DNA of 64,000 nt, taken from the NCBI RefSeq assembly GCF_964340395.1, contig NC_135554.1, forward strand, positions 27,215,592 through 27,279,591, written 5' to 3'. The notes under the pieces were generated by a model. That model saw only the letters and a program-made list of their open reading frames with translations. It was not told the DNA's origin and made no database searches. The first letter of the stretch is position 1. The number at the start of each line of letters is the position of its first letter. Of the stretch, positions 56,135 to 64,000 are shown piece by piece. Made by a program: the position numbers and the translations under genes. The stretch comes from Glandiceps talaboti. Its lineage: Eukaryota; Hemichordata; Enteropneusta; Spengelidae.

Positions 56135-59100
56135 TCAAACCATCCTGACTTAGAACACCTCCATAGGAGGTCTCCTGAAACCACACCAACTTAGTACACC
56201 TATAGGAGGTCTCCTGAAACCACACCGACTTAGTACACCTCTGAAGGTCTCCTGAAACCACACCAACTTAGTACACCTCTGGAGGTCTCCTGAAACCACA
56301 CCAACTTAGTACACCTCTGGAGGTCTCCTGACACCACGCCAACTTAGTACACCTATAGGAGGTCTCCTGAAACCACACCAACTTAGTACACCTCTGGAGG
56401 TCTCCTGACACCACACCAACTTAGTACACCTCTGGAGGTCTCCTGACACCACACCAACTTAGTACACCTCTGGAGGTCTCCTGAAACCACACCGACTTAG
56501 TACACCTCTGGAGGTCTCCTGAAACCACACCGGCTTAGTACACCTCTGGAGGTCTCCTGAAACCACACCGGCTTAGTACACCTCTGGAGGTCTCCTGACA
56601 CCACACCGACTTAGTACACCTATAGGAGGTCTCCTGAAACCACACCAACTTAGTACACCTCTGGAGGTCTCCTGAAACCACACCGACTTAGTACACCTCT
56701 GGAGGTCTCCTGACACCACACCAACTTAGTACACCTATAGGAGGTCTCCTGACACCACACCAACTTAGTACACCTCTGGAGGTCTCCTGACACCACACCA
56801 ACTTAGTACACCTATAGGAGGTCTCCTGAAACCACACCGACTTAGTACACCTCTGGAGGTCTCCTGAAACCACACCAACTTAGTACACCTATAGGAGGTC
56901 TCCTGAAACCACACCGACTTAGTACCCCTCTGGAGGTCTCCTGAAACCACACCGACTTAGTACACCTCTGGAGGTCTCCTGAAACCACACCAACTTAGTA
57001 CACCTCTGGAGGTCTCCTGAAACCACACCAACTTAGTACACCTCTGGAGGTCTCCTGAAACCACACCGACTTAGTACACCTCTGGAGGTCTCCTGAAACC
57101 ACACCGGCTTAGTACACCTATAGGAGGTCTCCTGAAACCACACCGACTTAGTACACCTCTGGAGGTCTCCTGACACCACACCAACTTAGTACACCTATAG
57201 GAGGTCTCCTGAAATCACACCAACTTAGTACACCTCTGGAGGTCTCCTGAAACCACACCAACTTAGTACACCTCTGGAGGTCTCCTGAAACCACACCGAC
57301 TTAGTACACCTCTGGAGTTCTCCTGAAACCACACCAACTTAGTACACCTCTGGAGGTCTCCTGAAACCACACCGACTTAGTACACCTCTGGCGGTCTCCT
57401 GACACCACACCAACTTAGTACACCTATAGGAGGTCTCCTGAAATCACACCAACTTAGTACACCTCTGGAGGTCTCCTGAAACCACACCAACTTAGTACAC
57501 CTCTGGAGGTCTCCTGAAACCACACCGACTTAGTACACCTATAGGAGGTCTCCTGAAACCACACCAACTTAGTACACCTATAGGAGGTCTCCTGAAATCA
57601 CACCAACTTAGTACACCTCTGGAGGTCTCCTGAAACCACACCAACTTAGTACACCTCTGGAGGTCTCCTGAAACCACACCGACTTAGTACACCTATAGGA
57701 GGTCTCCTGAAATCACACCAACTTAGTACACCTTTGGAGATCTCCTGAAACCACACCGACTTAGTACACCTCTGGAGGTCTCCTGAAACCACACCAACTT
57801 CGTACACCTATAGGAGGTCTCCTGACACCACACCGACTTAGTACACCTCTGGAGGTCTCCTGACACCACACCAACTTAGAACACCTATAGGAGGTCTCCT
57901 GACACCACACCGACTTAGTACACCTCTGGAGGTCTCCTGAAACCACACCAACTTAGTACACCTATAGGAGGTCTCCTGACACCACACCGACTTAGTACAC
58001 CTCTGGAGGTCTCCTGAAACCACACCAACTTAGAACACCTATAGGAGGTCTCCTGACACCACACCAACTTAGTACACCTCTGGAGGTCTCCTGAAACCAC
58101 ACCGACTTAGTACACCTCTGGAGGTCTCCTGACACCACACCAACTTAGTACACCTCTGGAGGTCTCCTGAAACCACACCAACTTAGTACACCTCTGGAGG
58201 TCTCCTGAAACCACACCGACTTAGTACACCTCTGGAGGTCTCCTGAAACCACACCAACTTAGTACACCTCTGGAGGTCTCCTGAAACCACACCAACTTAG
58301 TACACCTATAGGAGGTCTCCTGACACCACACCAACTTAGTACACCTATAGGAGGTCTCCTGAAACCACACCAACTTAGAACACCTATAGGAGGTCTCCTG
58401 ACACCACACCGACTTAGTACACCTCTGGAGGTCTCCTGAAACCACACCAACTTAGTACACCTCTGGAGGTCTCCTGAAACCACATCGACTTAGTACACCT
58501 CTGGAGGTCTCCTGAAACCACACCAACTTAGTACACCTCTGGAGGTCTCCTGAAACCACATCGACTTAGTACACCTCTGAAGGTCTCCTGAAACCACATC
58601 GACTTAGTACACCTCTGGAGGTCTCCTGAAACCACACCAACTTAGTACACCTCTGGAGGTCTCCTGAAACCACATCGACTTAGTACACCTCTGGAGGTCT
58701 CCTGAAACCACACCAACTTAGTACACCTCTGGAGGTCTCCTGAAACCACACCGACTTAGTACACCTATAGGAGGTCTCCTGAAACCACATCGACTTAGTA
58801 CACCTCTGGAGGTCTCCTGAAACCACACCAACTTAGTACACCTCTGGAGGTCTCCTGAAACCACATCGACTTAGTACACCTATAGGAGGTCTCCTGAAAC
58901 CACACCGACTTAGAACACCTATAGGAGGTCTCCTGACACCACACCAACTTAGTACACCTCTGGAGGTCTCCTGAAACCACACCGACTTAGTACACCTCTG
59001 GAGGTCTCCTGAAACCACATCGACTTAGTACACCTCTGGAGGTCTCCTGAAACCACACCAACTTAGAACACCTATAGGAGGTCTCCTGACACCACACCGA

Positions 59101-60475
59101 CTTAGTACACCTCTGGAGGTCTCCTGAAACCACACCAACTTAGTACACCTCTGGAGGTCTCCTGAAACCACATCGACTTAGTACACCTCTGGAGGTCTCC
59201 TGAAACCACACCAACTTAGTACACCTCTGGAGGTCTCCTGAAACCACATCGACTTAGTACACCTCTGAAGGTCTCCTGAAACCACATCGACTTAGTACAC
59301 CTCTGGAGGTCTCCTGAAACCACACCAACTTAGTACACCTCTGGAGGTCTCCTGAAACCACATCGACTTAGTACACCTCTGGAGGTCTCCTGAAACCACA
59401 CCAACTTAGTACACCTCTGGAGGTCTCCTGAAACCACATCGACTTAGTACACCTATAGGAGGTCTCCTGAAACCACACCGACTTAGAACACCTATAGGAG
59501 GTCTCCTGACACCACACCAACTTAGTACACCTCTGGAGGTCTCCTGAAACCACACCGACTTAGTACACCTATAGGAGGTCTCCTGAAACCACACCGACTT
59601 AGAACACCTATAGGAGGTCTCCTGACACCACACCAACTTAGTACACCTATAGGAGGTCTCCTGAAACCACATCGACTTAGTACACCTATAGGAGGTCTCC
59701 TGAAACCACACCAACTTAGTACACCTATAGGAGGTCTCCTGAAACCACACCAACTTAGTACACCTATAGGAGGTCTCCTGAAACCACACCAACTTAGTAC
59801 ACCTATAGGAGGTCTCCTGACACCACACCAACTTAGTACACCTCTGGAGGTCTCCTGAAACCACACCAACTTAGTACACCTATAGGAGGTCTCCTGAAAC
59901 CACACCAACTTAGTACACCTATAGGAGGTCTCCTGACACCACACCAACTTAGTACACCTCTGGAGGTCTCCTGACACCACACCGACTTAGTACACCTCTG
60001 GAGGTCTCCTGAAACCACACCGACTTAGTACACCTCTGGAGGTCTCCTGAAACCACACCGACTTAGTACACCTATAGGAGGTCTCCTGAAACCACACTGA
60101 CTTAGTACACCTCTGGAGGTCTCCTGAAACCACACCAACTTAGTACACCTATAGGAGGTCTCCTGAAACCACATCGACTTAGTACACCTATAGGAGGTCT
60201 CCTGACACCACACCAACTTAGTACACCTATAGGAGGTCTCCTGAAACCACACCGACTTAGTACACCTATAGGAGGTCTCCTGAAACCACACCGACTTAGT
60301 ACACCTATAGGAGGTCTCCTGACACCACACCGACTTAGTACACCTCTGAAGGTCTCCTGAAACCACACCAACTTAGAACACCTCTGAAGGTCTCCTGAAA
60401 CCACACCGACTTAGTACACCTATAGGAGGTCTCCTGAAACCACACCGACTTAGTACACCTATAGGAGGTCTCCTG
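56135..60475 (+). repeat. 38/39-bp minisatellite, about 112 copies
   Basis: Units read GGAGGTCTCCTGA(A/C)A, CCACACC(A/G)ACTTAGTA and CACCTCT, or CACCTATA with one extra base. Mixed 38- and 39-bp units rotate the reading frame, which creates many overlapping minus-strand open frames (MVSGDLQRCTK and WFQETS types). These are not genes. Longer blocks are duplicated: a stretch near 58795-58980 recurs 573 bp on, and one near 58571 recurs 688 bp on. Confidence 0.96.
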
Positions 60476-60592
60476 ATGTGTGTGTAAACTTGCCTAGTCA
60501 TGAAGGGAATTCAGATGATTATCCTTTAATTTCAAATGATCAATTTTGTCACTTTCATCAAAGTATATAAGGCACATCATATTTGCAACATT

Positions 60593-60598
60593 TTTATT
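60593..60598 (-). promoter_or_regulatory. Polyadenylation signal of YJU2B
   Basis: AATAAA on the minus strand, about 80 bases beyond the stop at 60679-60681. Confidence 0.55.
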
Positions 60599-60678
60599 AC
60601 AACTGTTGGTGTAAACAATGACATAGCCATCACAATAATGAATTCATTACACACTATGTAAATATAGATAAAGTTTGC

Positions 60679-63278
60679 TTATACACTAGAATCACTGTCA
60701 TCACTACTACCATAGGATACAAGTAATGATTGTTTCATTGTCTGTCCTGATCCTGACAGACTATGTTGTCCATCACTTGATGTACTTTGTTCTGTCAATG
60801 TTTGTTTGGTATAGCCACTACTACACTGTACACCTGTTTTGATGACTGCATCTGCATTTGTCCTTTCAAATGACATTGATGGTGTAACACTTTGTACCTT
60901 TATGTTGACGTTTGCTCTTTCTTCCTGTTTACTTGCTGAGTTGTTCTTCTTTCTGATAATTCCCAAGTCTATAGTACTACTACTACGACTACTAACAACC
61001 GTTGATGGTTTTTTGCCTGGTGTAAAATCCCAGGTTGTAGCTATGGAGCCATACTTTTTGTCCAGGCCCAACCTTTTCTTGGTGTTTTGTATTTTGTTAT
61101 CTTTTTCATCCAACGATTGACTTGATGTGGATTCAAAGAGAGGTTTGTTGAGTAATTCCTTTCTCTTCTCGTCTCTTCTTTCATCAAATGCTTTAGAAGA
61201 GAAACACAAAAAATATGTATATGATAAAGATCACAGTAAAATATTATCTTCATATCTTCTTTGACATTGTTACTTTGTAGTTTCACATTTTAGTTTGACT
61301 AAAATTAAAAAATGTGAACTATTAACTTCCGTTTGTATTATATTTATTTGTGTTCTAGTACAAAATCAATATCATGATAGTCTATAGGACAAACATCACC
61401 ACCTGTACCTTGACTTTTTCAACAGAGAAATGAGAAACAAAGTAATTTAAAAATCTGCCATTGAGGGCGCTACATTACATTTTCAGCCTGTGTTGTATGC
61501 ATATGAAAACCAAGGTAATAGTGTACTCACATTTTGTTGTTCTGTACTTCATCAGTGATGCTAGTTTCTTGTCTGATTCATTTTCAGGTAATAGTTGGAT
61601 ATCTAATGATGACTTCTTCAAAAGTTCTTCATCTTCTATTGCTGCTACTTTCAATTCTTTCTTTTCATGCTGTAGTATGCATAAACAAATGCCAAAGAGT
61701 TTTTTATGGTTTGTGCAAATTTCCAAGTACAGTCAAGTGGCATTCCAACAGTTCAGACTAGTATATTATCACTAACACTGTTTTACAATCTAACTTCACA
61801 TTAGTAGGCACAGAACTTTATTGGCAAAGAGGAAGTAGATGAAAGCTTGACAGTCAAATGCTGTATTGAGCAAATTTTGGCAGGTTTCAGATCTCCCAAT
61901 ACACGTACATGTTATGTTACACATCCTGAATGGGGCACCCAGCTATTTTGTTCAGAACATCAAACACTCTCTTTAGCCATATCTAAAGTTGGAGTGCAAA
62001 AGCATTTCTCATGGTTGTGTGATATAACAATCAATAGTTGATTTTCCAGTAAGATACACTGTGTTAGACTACATTACTTATATTGTTATGTTTACGATTG
62101 TTTTCTCTTTGTTACGTTTGAAATAACATTTTTATCATGGAATGATGGAAAGACATGTTGACCTCTTTAATTGTGAGTGATTTTATACAACAAAGACTAA
62201 ATGCCATCAATGACGGAAAGGGATTTTACTGGTAAACCCAGGGGATAGTTAGGTGACAACCATCCTCCTAAGTAACCTCCCTGTGCGTACAGAAAAAAAT
62301 ACATAGTGTAGTTTGGCGAGATTTGTCATACATCTTGGAACCGGCAACAGGTTTATGGGCAAACAAGTCCTGCAGTGGTCAACTTACTCTAAATTTACTT
62401 CTAAGCATCTTGTTCAACATATAATCATCTTTCCAATCAGACTGTAAGTCTTCAATTTCAGATAATGTTGGAATAATTGTTTCTGATTTCTTTTTGTCTT
62501 CTACTCCATGTTCCAACTTAAACATAGGATCAGTTGACAGTTTCTTGGTTGTTTCTCTGTCTGTTAACAGAAAGGAAAGTTAAGTTGACACTTGTCATTA
62601 CAGTATATGGAATGATGCCATGTTAATTCAATATCTACAACTTTTTCTTTTGTTTCAACAAGAATGTTTTCATTATTACACATCAGTCAACCAGTGCAGA
62701 CTGGTGAGGACTGTCCTCAAGGTTATCAGTGTTCTTCCAAAATTTCATCTATGCAGAAACAGTTCCTTTTGTTAGAATCAGATACAAGTAGTAAACACTT
62801 TATCTAGATAAGTATATATACATATTTTTGTATATCACTGAAGTACATGTTGCCATGTCATATGATCTAATTGCATCCTGGGGTAAATATAGTTCATGAA
62901 TTTCATATGATTTATACGATTTCAAAATATATAACCCTTGTTTTCACTTCATAATACTTACACAGTACTGTCCGGGCAATGAATGCCTCATAACATGGGC
63001 AAAGTTAGCATGCACTGTAAGTTAAAGTGGTCTTGAAGAGAACTCAAATCAATGAATGAATTATTGCAATATACCTTCTGGTGCAACTTGTTCATTTTCT
63101 TCTGGGTCCCATTTTTCATTTTTCCTCCGTGCTCCACTCACAATAACATAATCCAAGTTTTTTGGATCAGTCTCTATTTCAAAATGGCTATCACAAAGAT
63201 GACATTTCATCCTGAATCGATAGATTGGAGTTGAGTAATAGTTGCCAACTTTCTTCTTCTCAGCATTGTATCTGACAC
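60679..63278 (-). CDS. YJU2B: YJU2B (CCDC130), CWC16-family splicing factor, 3' four exons
   Basis: Visible exons in transcript order: 63075-63278, 62388-62560, 61531-61669, 60679-61190; all junctions keep frame. The first visible exon starts in GVRYNAEKKKVGNYYSTPIY with RFRMKCHLC (one pair of the zinc-binding Cys), then DYVIVSGA. The next carries MFKLEHG and WKDDYMLNKMLRSKFR; then HEKKELK, LLPENESDKKLASLMKYR; and a low-complexity, Ser-rich C terminus ending LLVSYGSSDDSDSSV. The order and motifs match vertebrate CCDC130/YJU2B rather than YJU2/CCDC94. From family knowledge it is a nuclear spliceosome-associated protein. The N-terminal exons (including the first CxxC) are missing because they lie beyond the window's right edge; this is a window truncation, not a broken gene. 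Confidence 0.9.
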
Positions 63279-63535
63279 CTGTGAATAAAGACACAATGAA
63301 CATTTCAAGCATTATGACTTCACCAGTACATTAGTATTGTTATTTGACTTTATCTAAACTTGATTGACTGTTGAGCCAAAATCGCTTGTCACAGTGTTGA
63401 GATAAGAAAATATACAAAGATATACATTTATAAAACAATAAATTTACTCTCGCATAGCATCCTGCAGTCAAAGTAGGATATTAATGTCGATGAACTTTAT
63501 TGTAATATACATAATATTCATTGTAAGATTGGATG

Positions 63536-63650
63536 TAGACTGTAAAATATGTCGTGTTGTTCTGCCCTCACTGGCCTCCTCTGTCACAGGGGGTTGACAG
63601 GGGTTGACTGATGTGTGAGGTCGTCCCGTCATGACGAACCTTATAGACTA
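63536..63650. mobile_element. Short snap-back element, family T
   Basis: TAGACTGTAAAATATG and CTTATAGACTA ends with CTGCCCTCACTGGCC and TGATGTGTGAGG inside, matching the copies at 44037-44139 and 38374-38495. It lies in the YJU2B intron upstream of the first visible exon. Confidence 0.6.
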
Positions 63651-64000
63651 GATTTACTAAACTCAATGTTCAGGGTCAGTTTGTCATTAATACATACATC
63701 ATAATTTCAGTATGTAAAATTAGCCACAATAATGGCAAAAATTCCCACCCAGATACCCAGATAACTAGTACTCTTAGTAAATATACAGTACATGCATAGT
63801 ATGAGTGCTATGCCACTGCATGTTGTTGTAAAAACCCTTTGCAATAGAATTCGACCAAAACTATATTTTAAAATTTCATTATGTGGGCAGCCAGTTGGCA
63901 GAAAAGGAAATGCCCCCTTCAGCATCTCACTGTCTGGTGTCTTAATGCAGTCTATATAAGATATTGTTTTATAGAAGCCCTAGGTCAGTTGAAAATAACA
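63651..64000. other. No coding exon seen
   Basis: Presumably intron of YJU2B. An open minus-strand stretch at 63707-63925 has no match to the YJU2B N terminus and no splice signals that would join it. Confidence 0.4.

Noticed and set aside
56688-60404. Many minus-strand open frames of 61-152 codons starting MVSGDLQR
   Set aside because: They are all frames of the 38/39-bp repeat, overlap each other and shift frame from unit to unit. No other coding evidence.
61847-62041. Plus-strand 64-codon frame opposite YJU2B
   Set aside because: Intronic, antisense to a clear gene, no domain or splice context.

Overview
This window is AT-rich animal DNA: genes split by GT-AG introns, long tandem-repeat arrays, many microsatellites and many small inverted-repeat transposons. 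The gene set (somatostatin-type receptors, HSDL2, a BTB-kelch protein, YJU2B, and an HD-domain phosphohydrolase that I do not recall from vertebrates) points to a marine invertebrate bilaterian such as a lancelet, hemichordate or lophotrochozoan. The sequence alone does not let me name the phylum. The long intact arrays suggest a long-read assembly.

Layout. 1-5 kb: a 3.75-kb satellite of a 13-bp unit. 5-18.2 kb: two plus-strand single-exon peptide-receptor genes (5052-6029 and 17178-18218), close paralogues separated by 11 kb of repeats and a Mutator-like MITE. 18.2-21.6 kb: large palindromic elements and microsatellites. 21.7-28.8 kb: a plus-strand four-exon HD-domain hydrolase gene whose introns hold a 47-bp array, a decayed extra copy of part of exon 1, a retroposon tail and an inverted-repeat element with an internal 35-bp array. 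32.2-48.9 kb: two minus-strand tandem copies of the peroxisomal SDR gene HSDL2. The upstream copy (41605-48859) is full length with a C-terminal SCP2 domain and ends in SKL. The downstream copy (32182-37634) has lost the SCP2 domain and ends in SKM. 51.1-52.9 kb: a plus-strand BTB-BACK-kelch gene, divergent from HSDL2, whose stop codon lies inside the first unit of a 72-bp array. 56.1-60.5 kb: a 4.3-kb array of a 38/39-bp unit. 60.7-63.3 kb and beyond: the 3' part of YJU2B (CCDC130) on the minus strand, with its first exons outside the window.

The genes do not form one pathway. The strongest themes are local tandem duplication (receptors, HSDL2, the HD-gene exon), patches of very high identity between duplicates that look like gene conversion, and inverted-repeat elements, at least one of which appears to have seeded a tandem array. 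I saw no LTR, retroviral or Polinton-like element, no CRISPR array and no functional tRNA or rRNA gene. All exon joins were read by eye from splice consensus, reading frame and family homology, without transcript support.
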